Assembly: GCA_021234155.1 (NCBI GenBank)
Contig: JAJEKV010000006.1
Span: 27,918,180 to 27,982,179 of the forward strand
Length of the DNA: 64,000 nucleotides
Direction: 5' to 3'
Origin: Isoetes taiwanensis
Taxonomy: Eukaryota; Streptophyta; Lycopodiopsida; Isoetales; Isoetaceae
Position numbers and translations under genes: made by a program. The notes under the pieces are model-generated. The model was not told where the DNA came from and ran no database searches. It worked only from the letters and a program-made list of their open reading frames with translations. Each line of letters begins with the position of its first letter. Position 1 is the stretch's first letter. This document shows, piece after piece, positions 43,903 to 57,149 of the stretch.

Positions 43903-44412
43903 ATGCATGTGAAGCTATGTGATGCACTATGGGCATACAGAACCACCATAAAGGCTGCCACTAAACACACTCCCTTTAGCCTAGTCTATGGGATTGAAGC
44001 CATCTTACCTATTGAACTAGAGCTCCCCTCACTAAGGTTGGCATATAAGATTAACTTGGAAATGGAAGAAGCTCACAGGACAAAGTTGGAAAATTGATGT
44101 AGTTGGAAGAACATAGGTATGAAGCTGAAAATGCAAAGGTAATTGAAAAAGCAAGAGATGTGGCAAAGATTCAAAGGCACTCACAAATTGCAAGGGATTT
44201 CGAGAACCGAGGAGTTGGTACTAAAATGGAACAAAGCAAGAGAGAAAGTTGCAGCCAAATTTGAGAACCTATGGGAAGGTCCTTATGAGGTGGTTGGAGT
44301 TGCAGGAAAAGACTCATATTGGTTGAAATCTCTTGCAAATGGACATGAATTGCTCAACCCTATCAATATATCGCGACCTAAAGAGGTAATCGGCAACAAC
44401 ATGTTGCCTTAA
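43903..44412 (+). pseudogene. Ty3-type integrase C-terminal part with GPY/F-like motif
   Basis: LCDALWAYRTTIKAATKHTP and FSLVYGIEAILPIELELPSL are the end of the integrase core. After a stop at 44097, KWNKAREKVAAKFENLWEGP followed by YEV gives the GPY/F-like module. NPINISRPKEV then closes the polyprotein near 44412. No chromodomain is visible. Confidence 0.85.
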
Positions 44413-44578
44413 TTCTTTTGAAAAAATTTATTTCATGCTCAAAACGTAGGTTAACCAACAATTAATCATTTTTCGTGTGTTTAGTAGGGATCCATTGCTT
44501 TCTTTTGAAAATATCATGGAATTGGTTTAGTTATTAGCCGATAGTAAAAAATAGCAAAACAGGTTTGAAGAAACAATC
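44413..44578. other. Non-coding spacer after pol
   Basis: AT-rich, no frame. Confidence 0.4.
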
Positions 44579-44580
44579 GA

Positions 44581-45047
44581 ACTTGTTGTGAAGACAGTTC
44601 ATATTCAACAAACAATTGTTTCCATGTGCATCAGCAGATCCATTGTCACCCTTCACTAGTTGACCATTATCATGGAAATCAGACTTTTGGCATCATTCAC
44701 GCCCCCATAAAGTTGCCAATCACCTTCACATAAAAAAGCAACTTGTTGTGAAGACACAAACATTCTTATGTTTTTTCCATTGTCATGCAGGTGCATCACA
44801 GAATTCCATCTTCATCCTTCACTAGTTGACCACATCCACCAAAACTTGATTCATTCTCCACATCCAAGATCCCCCAAAGTTGCCAATAACCTTCACACTA
44901 AAGGCAACCTATGAAGAAAAGCATTCTTAACTTTTTTCCAAGATTTCATGATCATCCTTCATTCATTTTTACATCCACAAAACTTGATTTTCTCCACATC
45001 CAAGATCCCAAGAGTTGCCTATCACCTTCCCAAAGGCAAGATTTTGA
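44581..45047 (+). repeat. Three-copy ~160-bp tandem repeat downstream of pol
   Basis: Copies begin near 44581, 44741 and 44906 (AACTTGTTGTGAAGACA and a diverged third). Each has CCTTCACTAGTTGACCA-like sequence, ACATCCAAGATCCC and AAAGTTGCCAATCACCTTC. Tandem repeats in the 3' untranslated region are known in Tat/Ogre-type Ty3 elements, consistent with the pol assignment. Confidence 0.8.
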
Positions 45048-46899
45048 AAAAGGGTTGTCAAGAGTAAAAATCGGAAAATCAGCTTGTTCCTTTTTAGTAT
45101 GATGTCGCCATGATTTGGCAAAGATAGAAGAGCAAATGGCATTTCATATCAATGGCTAATAATTTGATGAAATATGTGCATGGACCAAGTCAACTCAAAA
45201 GCTCGAACTGAAGAACCAAGCAAGGACTTTCATTTGAAGCATCACAAGGAAGGATTTAAGGTGAAAAGGTCAAAGTCATACAAGGAGGAAGGCAAGGTCA
45301 ACTCAAGGAAGATTTATGACAATATCAAGATAAGAAGACCCCTTTGAGAAGTAAGATGTCCATTCAAGTTCAAACTGGTAATACTTTTCTTGGGCTTTTA
45401 CCCCTTTTAATTCAAGTTCAAATTTTGGGAGCACCCTTTACCTCTATTTCCCTCATTTCACTTGCCTCCACCCCTATACATACCCCACCATGGTTCAAAC
45501 TCTTTCCCTAGTCAAGAACTTCTCACACATCCTCAAAACGCCCTCCATTTACTTGAAGCACAAAAAATCCATACAAAATTGACCTACCATTAGTCAAAGT
45601 GGCATATTCTCTCTCTAAAAAGAGTGAGAAAGAACTCACATCTTCAATGTCAAATTGCATGGACAAAAATAAGCTCAAAGCATGGTTTAAACCATTGCTC
45701 AAATTCACATTTGATGAACTTGCCATGCCACGTCATCATCCACCTCACCAAATTTGTCCACCTTACCACATATCTTTTTTGTCATCACACAAAGTTTTTG
45801 ACTAGGGGAAAAGTTTTGCCAAGTCACCACATGCCATGTCATCCTATGCCACATCATCCTTGGATTGCCTACATGTCATCCCATGTCTAAATTCCAAGTT
45901 CATACCATTCGAAAAGAAAAATATGTGCAAACAAATCTTTTCCTAAGAAATTCTCCCATAGGTTGGAGCATCAAAAAGATCCCGTGTAGCACCAAAAGAT
46001 TCCCCTAGTAGACTATGATCTTGCCCTAAAATTTGGCTCCTAGGGAAGTGTGCCCAATGTTTGGAAATTGCAAACACAAAATTTTCTTATGCACCCCTTT
46101 GCCTTAGCATTATCTCGTCCAATCACAGCGCACCACGCCACCCAAGCATTATTTTTCATCGAATGCCTGTGGGATATTGTTCTTCAGGGAAAACTCTCTG
46201 ACCTAAAAGGGTCAGGCCAAGATCCGATCTCTCAGGATCCGCCTATTAATCACTTAACCTTAACCTCCCTTCGCCCTTTTTTATGCCCTAAGAAACACCA
46301 TGGCACGATAAGCTAAAGCCAAACAAACTCAAATGCCAAGAAGATGCCGGAAAAGGAGAAGATAAAAGGGAAAATTATTTGGAACAAGGGCCTACTGCGG
46401 GCGAAGATTCGACCAGGATCAGATGTGGAACGGATTTGCGTATCGGCGAGCAGAGAATGACTGCATGAAATAATTCAATATTTGATGCAAATTACTTGAA
46501 TGTGTACCTTCATCCGACATTGATCCCGCGCCCAAGACTCTGTTGGGAATTTATGTTCCTATTCCAGGATAGCTGTTTCGAAAGAAAATTAACTTGGTAA
46601 GCATTGTCTTCATTTGGATAACCAAAAACATAACTTAGAAGCAAATCAACGATCTCACCGCTTAACAAGCCCATGAGTAAATGTGTGTCCCCGAGAATTA
46701 AACACTAGCGTAAAAATAAAACATTGTGGTGTTGTGTTTTCTTTAGAACCTCTTTATTGTCTCGCACTTAAAGTTGCTATTTCTTACAAAAAATCTTCAT
46801 AACAAAAAAGGGAAAGACCGTGATCTCAAAAAGAGGTTTATGCACCTAGTTTGCAGAGCCACTGAGTATTCCAATCGAATAAAAACTCTGGAAAAAGAC
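45048..46899. other. Possible 3' untranslated/LTR-like sequence, no confident gene
   Basis: The stretch 45380-45560 has LTR-promoter character (pyrimidine-rich, CCCCTATACATACCCC). CCACATGCCATGTCATCCTA-type words recur at 45720-45880. From 46330 a frame with MPEKEKIK-like start and ERFAYRRAEND-like words may be a gag remnant, but this is weak. No LTR pair was found. Confidence 0.3.
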
Positions 46900-48560
46900 A
46901 TTCTCACCATATACTTGCAAAAGTAGCTCTCGTTGGGATATTGACCCAAAATTGACCCAAATATTGTGGGATCAACAAATGCTCATAGCTACCCCTAAAG
47001 ATTTCTCAAATTGTGCTTTTATCGACAAATCAAGCACCCTATCTAGTGTCCAATGAAATTGATCGAGATGGAGAAAAGCCCAAGGAACCATATAAGAGAA
47101 GTGTTTTATCGTGATTGCACTTTTTTCGCTTAGGAAACTAAACTATCTTCGTTGTTTTATAAATTTTATCGGCAGCTTTTCACGTAGTGGTTGCCTATAG
47201 CAACTGGAGGTTCAGACACCATTGAGGCTGAGGAATTGCCGTGAATATCCCTCAACAATGTGGTAAAGACTTTGGACTCGTCACAAGATCCTCCACCGTG
47301 CGCGCTGCATTTTGCCTCCTTTCTTTCATCTTTTTCCATAACTTATTAGGCCTGGCCATCAAGCTAGTAACCAAATTTCTTGCTTGAGTCACAAGAATGC
47401 TCTCTTTTTCTACGCTGACCAAAGATTGTAGCTTTTAATCGCATTCCATGTCAGACTCGCACCTTTTATTGTTCCCTCTTAAGCTTGCATTCTTCATCGA
47501 ATCCAATTCACTGTGTAGTCAGTTTTTCCCGCCTGCAGTTAAAAGCATGTGTTTCACCACTCAGCACCAAAGAGTGTCAAACCTCGCTATCTTTGCAAAT
47601 CACCCCGGGCCATGTTGTGCCTCCCACATCGCTGTTTCCGCAGAATATGCCATGTATTGCTCACTTTTTCTAATTTAATTCAGATACCTCCTTTGCTAGT
47701 TTCCTTCCCTTGCTTAAGGTTCTCGTTGTATAATGTGCTATCATTGGGACATGATCTCGATTCTTCTTAACGCCTCGATACATGCAAGTATGTCACTTGC
47801 TTCGCAAATAGCCTGACATAAAAGTAATCCACAATGCTCTTTCCCTTACAGTATTCTATTAGTGCCGTAAAATGCTTAACCCCATTGTAAATCACAAGGT
47901 TTAGACCATCAGACATTCCTAAATGGTTCCCCATTACAGAGGGCCAATTTATCCTCAGATTCACATGTGATGCGATTCCAACCTTCATCCATTTGATTCA
48001 TCCAGATAGGATCCCCACTGCTACTTGCTAATGATGCTTGTTTCCCAGCGGTTCGTCCATTGAAATCTCCTATGAAAACAACCTCTCCTAATTCCATTAG
48101 TTCTAAGCTATCTAGCTCCAGCTGCTGGAATGGATCTTCAAAATCCAAGCTATATCTTTGGTATGTGTGCTTTTGTAATGGTAGAAAGTAGCATCCTACA
48201 ATGAAGACCCTTTTGCCACCCCTTCCTGGTATTTCCACCTATATAAATTGCTTGGTATCTTGTTTTATTACCACCTTGACAAGATGCACTATTTCTGTTA
48301 GGATATGGGGAACAAAGTGTGTGAAGGACTGCACTTTCACACACAATGTTCTTGAAGAATTAGCTCTAAAAGCTTACACATACTCTCCCATTTCAGATCT
48401 TATGGAAGCCTTTACTAGAATTAAAGTAGGGAAAACTAAAAAAATATTCTTATATTTTAGGATATTTATCAAAATGCCCTTGTTTTTGAAAAAATTGTCA
48501 AATTGCCATTACAATTGTGGGGTATGTTTACAATCGTAAAATAGGAACTAGGATGAACTT
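46900..48560 (-). mobile_element. LINE copy, same family as 33930-37740, minus strand
   Basis: On the minus strand the endonuclease reads VFIVGCYFLPLQKHTYQRYS, then LGEVVFIGDFNGRTAGKQAS, SSSGDPIWMNQMDEGW (48238-47930), then GMSDGLNLVIYNGVKHF and GKSIVDYF (47920-47820). The linker follows with RFDEECKLKR near 47500. The GDFNGR and SSGDPIW motifs match the plus-strand copy. Stops and frame changes are frequent below 47800. It is 3'-truncated or decayed before any RT motif. Confidence 0.7.
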
Positions 48561-48779
48561 TTTGATTAGAAAGAAATTACAAATATATGATGCATAGTGC
48601 AATGCTCCTGCTTAGAATAGAAAGGCAACACCTCCAATTCCTTCCCCGCATCAAGAAATAGAACAACTTCAAATACCAATGATAAACAAAGATTAAAAGA
48701 TAGACTCATTGATTAAGTGACAAATGTCAAATTGTCACCTAACATCAACAGAAAAACGGTCTTACCAACACTTCCCCTC
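48561..48779. other. No gene recognised
   Basis: Short AT-rich flank between the LINE and a Copia fragment. Confidence 0.4.
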
Positions 48780-49320
48780 AATTTGAACATTTGTTACAAA
48801 CATGAGGGATGCAACGCTTGGCCTTATTGATATTGTTTAGATGCTTGACCAATGTAACTATTGCTCTATTGTCATTCATGATCTTCATAGCTCCTGTTTG
48901 TTCTGCATTAATGTCCTTTAAAAGCATCCCCGAGCCGATCGCCTTTGGTGGTCAGACAAATGGCCATGTATTCCACCACATGGGATTACCGTGAGACAAG
49001 CTCTGCTTTTGTTTCTTACTGCACCAATTGATAACTTCCCTTGCGATGAAGCGTATTAGTTAAAGACTTCCGCTAGCAGATTCTCCAAAGATAATTCCGT
49101 GATCAACAACCCTTCCACCGGGTGACCGGGCAGAGTAGCTCCAACTTGATAACAAATGCCTAGTTGTGGAGTGCCCTTTAAATACCGCAAAATTTGTTTA
49201 AGAGCCTGCCAATGAGGTGCTACATATTGCTCTATGAATTGACTGATAGAAATAATACTTTTGGATATGTCAAGCCTTCTGCATACCATGATATGTATTA
49301 AGGAGCCTATAATGCCCTTG
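48780..49320 (-). pseudogene. Copia RT/RNase H fragment (minus strand)
   Basis: The 77-codon frame at 49289-49056 reads LDISKSIISISQFIEQYVAP and HWQALKQILRYLKGTPQLGI, the conserved end of Copia RT. Downstream on the same strand, frames with LLKDINAEQTGAMKIMNDN and ALVKH-like words (about 48950-48830) match the RNase H end (compare DNQGAIALVKNP). Truncated at both sides. Confidence 0.75.
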
Positions 49321-49689
49321 TATGGAATTTCAAGCTCATCTATAGATTTAATTTCGCAAATAGAATGAACAAAAGATTATTATGAGTAAATGTGAGGCAC
49401 TTCTGGTGAATGTCGCGATATTGCATTTCAACAATGAGTCATTGGGGCCTTCAGTTTGATGAAGATCTTTTCATTTTTTGAAGGATAAATATTTAGATTT
49501 TATTAATTACCATTAGACCCTCGACACACCCCTATCTTCTTCACCTTCAATCCCAATATAGAACATTACCTGCATTCTTTTGCAGCTATTCTACTTCTTG
49601 GATCTAGCATTTGTTGTTTGTAAATTGAGCCAATTTTGCATCAATCCCAAGCAAATCCACTGCACATCTCTCAAATGATGTCTTTGATA

Positions 49690-49915
49690 CCTTTCTGCCA
49701 CATTAACCCATGGCCTGCACTACCATGCACAAGGCAATTCTAAAATCTTTAGCTATGCTGATGTAGACTAGGATGGTAACCATCACGATAGGAAGTCCAC
49801 TTTAGGTTATTCCTTTCTTCTTGCGGGAGGCCCCAAACAAAAAATATGTGGCTCAATCCACCACAGAAGATGAATACGCCGCATAAGACGCCTTTAAACA
49901 TCTATAATACTCACA
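49690..49915 (+). pseudogene. Copia RNase H fragment (plus strand)
   Basis: Frames read AYADVD, GNHHDRKSTLGYSFLLAGGP and, after a shift, QSTTEDEYAA. This is the Copia RNase H signature (YSDADWAGxxDDRKSTSGY and STTEAEYxA). It is opposite in orientation to its neighbours on both sides, so it is a separate insertion. Confidence 0.75.
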
Positions 49916-50449
49916 TTTATTGATTCGTAGCCATTATCGACAAAGATATTTTGCACGCATCAATATCGATGGCTTTTGACAAAAAATAAAACATATGATA
50001 CCCATTGCAAAAAGTTAAGGGCGAAAAAGAAAAGGACCAACGGTATGGGTCTGAAACAGGATGACAAGAACAAGAAACAAGGATGGCGGTCCGCCAAGAG
50101 TAACACGAACGAGAACAGTGTGTATTGATCATCGAAGCAATTGCTGCTAAATACAATGGCTTCCACAAATTGTGGAGCTAAAAGAAACTAACTTGCCATA
50201 AATAGAACTGCTAATAACGAGACTTGAATGCCACGAATAGTGGAGGTAAAACGTCATGTCGTAGATTGAATGCTTTGACACTTCCCCTTCAATCTTGGAT
50301 TGTGGAAACTTGTGATGCCAAGAGCCGCCGATGGTGATGAAAAAGGTGCCCCAGACACAATGCTGGAAAGAATCACCAAAGATTTTGAGCAAATGGGTAG
50401 ATAATGTGATGAATGAAGCTCTCTTCTAATTTGTTGTTGCACATAGTGG
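49916..50449 (-). other. Possible Copia 3' untranslated/LTR region
   Basis: Lies directly 3' of the RNase H of the Copia element at 50450-54440. Frames are open but carry no motif. AAAATCTTTGG / GTGATTCTTTCCAGC words show no second copy upstream of gag, so LTR status is not established. Confidence 0.3.
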
Positions 50450-50594
50450 TAATGAATAAATATGGTTAGTTCTCAGAACGATGAGCAGTGACATTCACCA
50501 TATTCTTGGCACTGGGACATCCACCTGCATTCTGCAGAGGTAGTGAAGGTGAAACTTTGGACAAATTCCAAGAGTCTATGGTAAGGAAACTAGA

Positions 50595-51677
50595 TCACGA
50601 AGCTCCATGAGATAGTGCCAAATATTCTGCCTCTCGGGCCGAAGATCGAAAGCAACAAGGGCCTGTTTTTGGAAATCCACCACTAACCACCATAGTAGAG
50701 AAAAACAGCACCCAAAAGAGGGAGCTGCCCTTGACATTATTAGTACCCCCGCCTAGCATCCACCATGAGAGTCGATCATCAAAACCGTGAGAAGAATAGG
50801 GTGACACCATGCTGAGGACCTCCTTTAAATAGCTGCAGACCGCTAGGCCAACTGCCAATGTTGGAGAGAAAACTTGTCGTTGAATTGACTGAGAGTAATA
50901 ATGATAACATAGATCGTGCCTAGTAGAGATCATCAAATACATTGTCGCCAATCGAGAACGGTAGGGAACCTAGGGAAGAATCGGGTGTAGCAGGAGCATC
51001 AACAGACTGAGATGGGTTCCATAGGATTGAAGTAGGATGAGCAGAGGTCATGCCAAAACGTTGCAAAAACTTCTTCAACATAGTTACTGATCAAGATGAA
51101 GAATTGGTCAAGCATCACTTGCAGTATGAATTCCAAGAAAAAATGTTTTATCCCAAGAAATTTCATGGAGAAATAATTATTAAAATGCATGTGTGTACTT
51201 GATCCAGGTGGAACGACATTGCCAATCAAAAGGAGATCATCCACGCATAAAAAGAATGAGGACCGTAAAGTCACCTTGTTGACTTAATGTACACATTCGT
51301 GATCAATGAAAGAGGACCGAACCAAGCAGATCACGGTTAAGAACACTCACAAATTTTTGAAACCATGCTCTAGAAGCTTGTCTCGCATCGTAGTGCTTCT
51401 TTAGTGGAGAAGACACACGGTGGGGAAACTTGGGGTCTTCAAACCCTCGGAGGTTGGCGATAAAGATCTCCCTCTGGAGGTCTCCTATGAAGAAAAGCAA
51501 CAACATCAAGTTGCAAGGTTTCCCACCATGCTTACGCAACGGCAAGAATGGTGCTGAGACTATGGGAGTAAGTTTCATCAAAATCAAGGCCATGAATCGG
51601 GTGAATCCACGAGCCACCAATCTAGCTTTGTATCGGGTCCAAAGAGCCATCGTACTTTGGAATTTCTTGGAGAACAC
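50595..51677 (-). pseudogene. Copia RT and RNase H domains
   Basis: RYKARLVARGFTRF (about 51640), GDLQREIFIANLRGFEDPKF and RQASRAWFQKF give the RT fingers and palm (51677-51303). CVDDLLLIGN carries the catalytic xVDD box (about 51245-51215). RNase H follows, with the STRHDLCY word and SSAREAEYLALSHGAS (50951-50595). Several stops separate the three frames. Confidence 0.85.
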
Positions 51678-54249
51678 CTATTTGCAATCAACAAGATGAG
51701 TGCCGCCAGCTTAAAGGAACAAGGGTCCGTGTATTACGGTTTTGGCATAGAAGAAATTTCGCATTGAGCGCCTTGCTGCCACTGTGGACCCCTCGTGACT
51801 ATCAAAGGCCACTAACATTGATAGCATCTAAGTGGCTAAGTTAAACCCATTCCTCATGCATCACATTCAACATTGGCAATGATCTTGGCAATCGGAGGTC
51901 GGGAGTGTTGAGAGTGACTCGACAGGAGGAAGATCAACAAGAATGAACTCAGACGTAATCGGGATGTATCGTGATCGATGTATCTAGATCGGTCGGGAGA
52001 AGGATCGAGGACTGTAGAGTCATGTCAATCGTTGGTGCAGAACTTAAATGTGTACCTCGTAAAGACTACCGAAGGCCCATATCAACAAGTTAGCTTCCTG
52101 ATGAAATCAACGCCAAGATCCGGATTGCTTTCTTCATAGGAAATGCAGCTCATCAAAATGAACGCCTGGTGTTTACATGGATTTTATTGGTAAAGGGTGA
52201 TCTCAACATTTATAACCTTGTGATTGGGAGAATAGCCAAGGAAATCTACATTTGATGCTCCCCGGGGCATCAAGCTTGGAGCGGTCATCTGTGAATCAAG
52301 ACATAAACCGCATAACAAAACACTAAGGTGAGATAAGTCGCTTCGGTGCCAAACCAAGCTTCATGTATGCTGATCCGGTGAACCTAAATGAGGAAGAAGA
52401 TTCTAATATGAATAGCAAGCATGCATGTTTTCTTCCCAAAATATTTGCTCAATTGAGCTCTGCACCAACAAACTCTTAGCTTCAACAATGGTCCGTTCTT
52501 TCGTCACAATTCCATTCCGTTGGGGGGTATTGCCGCAGTGAGTTGTCTCAGGAATGCCTCGTGATCCGCACGTAAATTCTCAAACAAAGAACTCGGGATA
52601 TTCTCCGCCACCATCAGCATTTAAGAGATTTGATCTTCCTACCGCTTTGGGTCTCCTTGCCGATGCTTTAAACAAATTGAAAAAAGTTATCCAAAGCTGA
52701 CGCTTGTGCTTGGAGGAAATATGCTGTAACCCGCCCGCTGTAATCACAACAAAAGAGATGTAATAGAAGTTATGTCGCCGCTTTTGAAATCCCCATGGTC
52801 CACAAAGGTCGAGTGAATGAGATCAAGAATGGCAGAGGCCCGAAAATTCAATGGCAGTTGAAGGAACGACGAGAATGCTTACCAAGTTATTGCCAAGCAT
52901 GGCAAGTTCGGTGATCAGCATTGGGAATGGGATCGCGACTCAGAGCCATTGATGATGATGCAAATATTTGGATGGTCCCAGAGTTGACATGGGCCAATCT
53001 TTCGATGCCAAAGAACAAGATAATGATTGAGGTCGATGCTAAAATACTTGATGTGGTAGATAAGGCCATTTCATACGATTGCCTTTCGTTCTATAACCAC
53101 GAAAGCGCGGAGATCCAAGGATTTGGACATCATCGTAGTAGAAAAGAACAATCCTTTCAAAAAGGACAATCGAAGTCAACATCCGTAACGGGCAACGTGA
53201 TGCCAAATTTTCTCGTGAATGGGGACAACTAAGGCATCAAGAAGGGAACATGAAATGCCATCAGAAGTGGAAAATGGAAGATGCCCTTTGGCGTTGATTG
53301 AAGCTTCGCCGATCCCAACCGAACACCACCGCCAATCCAGAAAAGAGTCAAGAACATGTCACTTTTGACCATGACAGATGTGCATGCGTAATCAACAAGA
53401 GGACCATTTGTTCCTCAGAACATGAAAGATTTCTTCCGCCAAGTGGATCTCCTCGGGCCATGCATGCTTCATCAAGCATCCAGCTTCCTCAACGCTAGTA
53501 ACTTCTTCTCAAGAAGAGTGAGAGCTCAAACCATTTGAGCAGCTTTGCATTCATGATATGTTTAGGAGGATCGTGAACTTTCGTGGTGTCAGGCAAACTT
53601 AGAGATGGAGAATCGAGCCATTGATGAGGAAGAATAGATTGAGGTTTGGCTGAGCACCGAGCTGGTGCATGATGTCCAAAACCTTGCAATTTCTCAAAGA
53701 GATTGATTTGAAGAAGACGGTGCCATCCTGCATAATCGAGGTTTGGGTTCGCACTGCAGACGTGCTTTCTGCTTGAGCATAGCAGTTTGGTCAAAAGACG
53801 GTCTTATCTCCTTTCTTGTGCATCAAAGAAAAGTCTCGCTATTAGTCATCAACGACTTCTTGCCAGATGCTCCCTTTTTTACCGGGTGATCATAAGCTCC
53901 ACAAGATGACTCATGATCTAGAAGAGATTTGTAAAGCCTCGAGCTTCTTTTGAGGCTCTCGATAATGCATGTTTCCCCATCAGCAAGAAGATCAAATTTG
54001 TCTTAATTTCTGACAATGTGCGTACCTCAAATCTGACCATCTTGGAACTTAAGATCTTCTAATTCAAGATGCGCTTGAAGAATTCCATCTCAGATTTCTT
54101 GCCACATTCAAAATCAAGAAATCCTGCACAAAGCATTCCTGTATTCAGTTCTCTCTCGAACCATATGAAGAAGGTTCTTGGAGAGGTACATAGCTATGCA
54201 AGCTATTGTTTTGCTATCCTTTTGCTTCCATAGCAAAGGTCCTTTCTCA

Positions 54250-54437
54250 CATTAACGCCATCGCCTTTGGTGATTGCAGTGTTTCCATCTCACCGCTTCA
54301 ACCACTTCCCAAAGCATTCGCTTTGAGATACAGCCATCATACGCTTTCCATCCTTCATAGCCTTTGCCATCAAAGACTCGAGGTCGCAGATTCATCAACG
54401 GGAGTTTGGTGCTGCCATGATTTTTTGAAATCAAATC
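54250..54437 (-). pseudogene. Copia gag N-terminal fragment
   Basis: KLPLMNLRPRVFDGKGYEGW then KAY...LWEVVEAV is the start of a Copia-type gag (compare F.G.NY..W...M...L....LWxVV). It is followed by stops. It marks the 5' limit of the recognisable internal region. Confidence 0.6.
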
Positions 54438-54514
54438 AAATGACCTAGAGCTGTTCTAGAGATCTTTTAGAGCTCGATACTTAAACAGATGACAAGAACA
54501 AGAAGCTCTCTAGG

Positions 54515-55916
54515 TCATTCCTGACGATGTTGACCTTTCCGCCCACACCCTAAGCTATGCAGCCTCATCTCGATGCTCCTAGACACATTCTCACCGGGCT
54601 GCTGTAAATGCGCTGCGGAATCTGGCTGGAAGACCAAGGTGGTTTCATCCTCTTCACGCCACCCCATGCCTCCTCCACTACATATCGGGGATACTGCGGA
54701 GGTCAATGCCCACCTACAAGTACCTAGGGTGGAGTTCCCTCCGCCTGCTGGGAGGCGCCCATCCGCTATGGGTGACAAGAGGCCGGAAAGCGCTTTTGCT
54801 ATGCGTATCAGCCACTGTGCAGCTTCCCTATGATTGGGGCATCAAATACATCAGCCGTGACCGGTCAAGCCTGGGGTTCTTCAGACACGGGTCGAGGTTT
54901 AGCCCTGGCTGCCTTTGGCGACCTGAATGACTTGGGAGCAGTGCGTAAGGCATTTTTGGCACGCACTTGGGTGAAACTTTCTTCAGTCCCCTCAATAATA
55001 CACTCGCTGCGTGAAACTGATTCTTGCCGCTCAGCCGGGCAGCTCTGATAGACACATCACCTATTTTCGTAAAAGTGGTTAATATGGGTGATGCTCTGGC
55101 CCCGCACTGCTTTCACGCTTATGGCAATGGTCCGAACGCTCGTAGGCCTGTTGGAGGGGTAAGAGATCGGTTTGCCGTGATGGAATGCGGTAGAGCACAG
55201 GTGCTGCAGGTAGAGCCGACGGGAGGTCGATCGGGTGATGTACCATGGGAGTACCGGACGCCATTTCCCTTGGCAAGCCTGGGACCCTGGGCTTCTGTGA
55301 GCAGGTCAAAACGCCCATTGGCTAAGGAGCACATCAACCCGTTAGCCCTGTGGGCCCGCAGCCTCTACCGCTGCTCCCACCAAGTTCCCCGGTGCCAGAC
55401 CATTGTTTCCATTCGCATTGTGTGCCCACCATCTTCGCGATCGCGGATTCGCGTGTGGATTGGGGACTCGGCCAGACAGCTCACAAGCAGTTGCCAAACG
55501 AGTGCCATTGAAGATGAGTCTCACACTTTCTAGAGTTGCCCAAAGATTCGGGGCCGATCCGGGCCGACATTCCCTTAGCACGGGCCGACTTGCCCCTTTA
55601 AGATTTGCTGATGAACACACCGCTACGTGCTCTGGGGTCGTACATTCAGGAGGTACTGGATCGAGTTTCACCTTGCCCCCGCCAAGCGTTCACTGACAAC
55701 AAAAGTAATTACTGCGCGGTGGCATGAGGTATATATTTGTGTGTTTTTGCATTTTATATATTAGAACAGCTTTTGTCGCGAGGCTGATTGTCGCCACGGT
55801 TTTTCCTCGAAACCTTTCGGCTGGTTTTTAATCCTAGTAATCCGCTTAAGGCGCCATATTGGGTCCCATAGACCGATTGGTCTCCGTGGACGATAAAAAT
55901 ACCTTCCTTCCTTCCT
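54515..55916 (+). mobile_element. LINE family with TTCC tail, plus-strand copy (3' half)
   Basis: Post-catalytic RT pieces: LDTFSPGCCKC with TKVVS, HPMPPPLHIGDTA, PTYKYLGW, then WVTRGRKALLLCVSATVQLP (54573-54930). A 169-codon frame (55024-55530) and a 3' untranslated region follow. It ends with a short stem-loop at 55865-55889 and (TTCC)n at 55902-55916. The minus-strand copy at 58351 onwards has the same 3' end. The N-terminal half is missing, as in 5'-truncated LINEs. Confidence 0.7.
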
Positions 55917-57149
55917 ATATCTAATTATTCATTTATTTAAAATGTTTTTTGAGAGAGGGTGTAATGCTTTTTCTTTCTGGCCAGCTGCTGACACTGCTTT
56001 TTTAGATTTTTGGCCAAAATTTTTCTTTCACTTTATATTGAGTTAAAGTTTTTTGGCAGAGAGAAGTCTTTTTTTTTCATGATGACAGCCGAGATAATCC
56101 TCCGCCTTTTTCTTTTATATGGCAGTATTCTCCTCCGCCTTTTATGATTAGGCAAATGGAATTTAAATTTGAGAGATTTTTGTGCCTAAAGATGTTTAGG
56201 GATCCCCAGTTTTATGGATTTCACTGCCAAGCAGGTTTTTTTCCCTCCAGGCTCCATAGATAGAATTTGAAGCTATGATTTTACTTATCTCTTTTAGTTT
56301 TTGCAGCTTGGAGAGAATTAAACAAAAAAATGTCTAGGTAATTTTTTTTTTGGACGCATCTTCTATTTCTTTCCGATACCAAAAATCTCATCAGAGATAA
56401 AAATCATATAGGTTTCCATTTTTCATACTTGATCTTGCTAGAGCCTCCCCAAATCGGCACGGCTTAGTATCTCTATTCAACCCCTGACATTTCCCTCTCT
56501 ATCATATTCAATATGATGGATGCTCTTTTTGTCGTTTCTAGCTGTGGAGCAACAATAGCCATACAAGAATGACGACCACTTTGCTACAAAATTGTTTCAA
56601 ACATATCACATTTTCTAGCAGCGTGAAGAGGATCAAGAAGCATCCAGGATCAAAGCATCCCTTCAGCCACATCAAAAATGTCCAGGTGAATTCTGAGGTA
56701 AAATGAGGCCTTGCATGCATTTGGTTTTGCCAACAGGTGAAAGCCCAATATCCTGTTTATAGTTGATACACCAAGTTTTCTTTTTAGAATCAAAGTTCCA
56801 TGTTTCCTTTATTTTCCCACGTTTCTTGCATTTCTCAATTATTTCTAAAATGGTTGTGACTTTCCTGGCAAGTTACAGGTTGCAGTCTGAGCCAGGTTTG
56901 TACCATAGAACTGCAAGCACATAACAGGAGCTGATCCTCTAGCCATTGCAAAAATATCTTTTTTTTTAGGTTTCCACACATTTAAAGCATAAAACATGTA
57001 TAGATTCCCTTCACATATAACCGTTTTGCCAAAATTGTTTCATTGAGCATCAGGCGAATAACGAACTAACTAGGGCATCTGCAGAGATACTACTTTTATT
57101 TCCATTATCTAACCCTGATACAAATCACTATCAACAGTTTAAGCTCCTA
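55917..57149. other. No gene recognised
   Basis: AT-rich spacer with T runs. It may include untranslated parts of the following LINE fragment. Confidence 0.4.

Larger units (their letters stand above)
50450..54440 (-). mobile_element. Ty1/Copia retrotransposon, internal region, decayed
   Basis: Read on the minus strand, the order is gag, integrase, RT and RNase H, as in Copia. Gag-type start: LRPRVFDGKGYEGWKAYDGC at 54390-54330. Integrase end: NGIV..ERTIVEAKSLLVQSS near 52520-52440. RT and RNase H: 51677-50595. About 4 kb, the usual internal length. Frames are broken every 100-300 bases. No primer site or LTR pair was identified beyond 54440. Confidence 0.75.
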
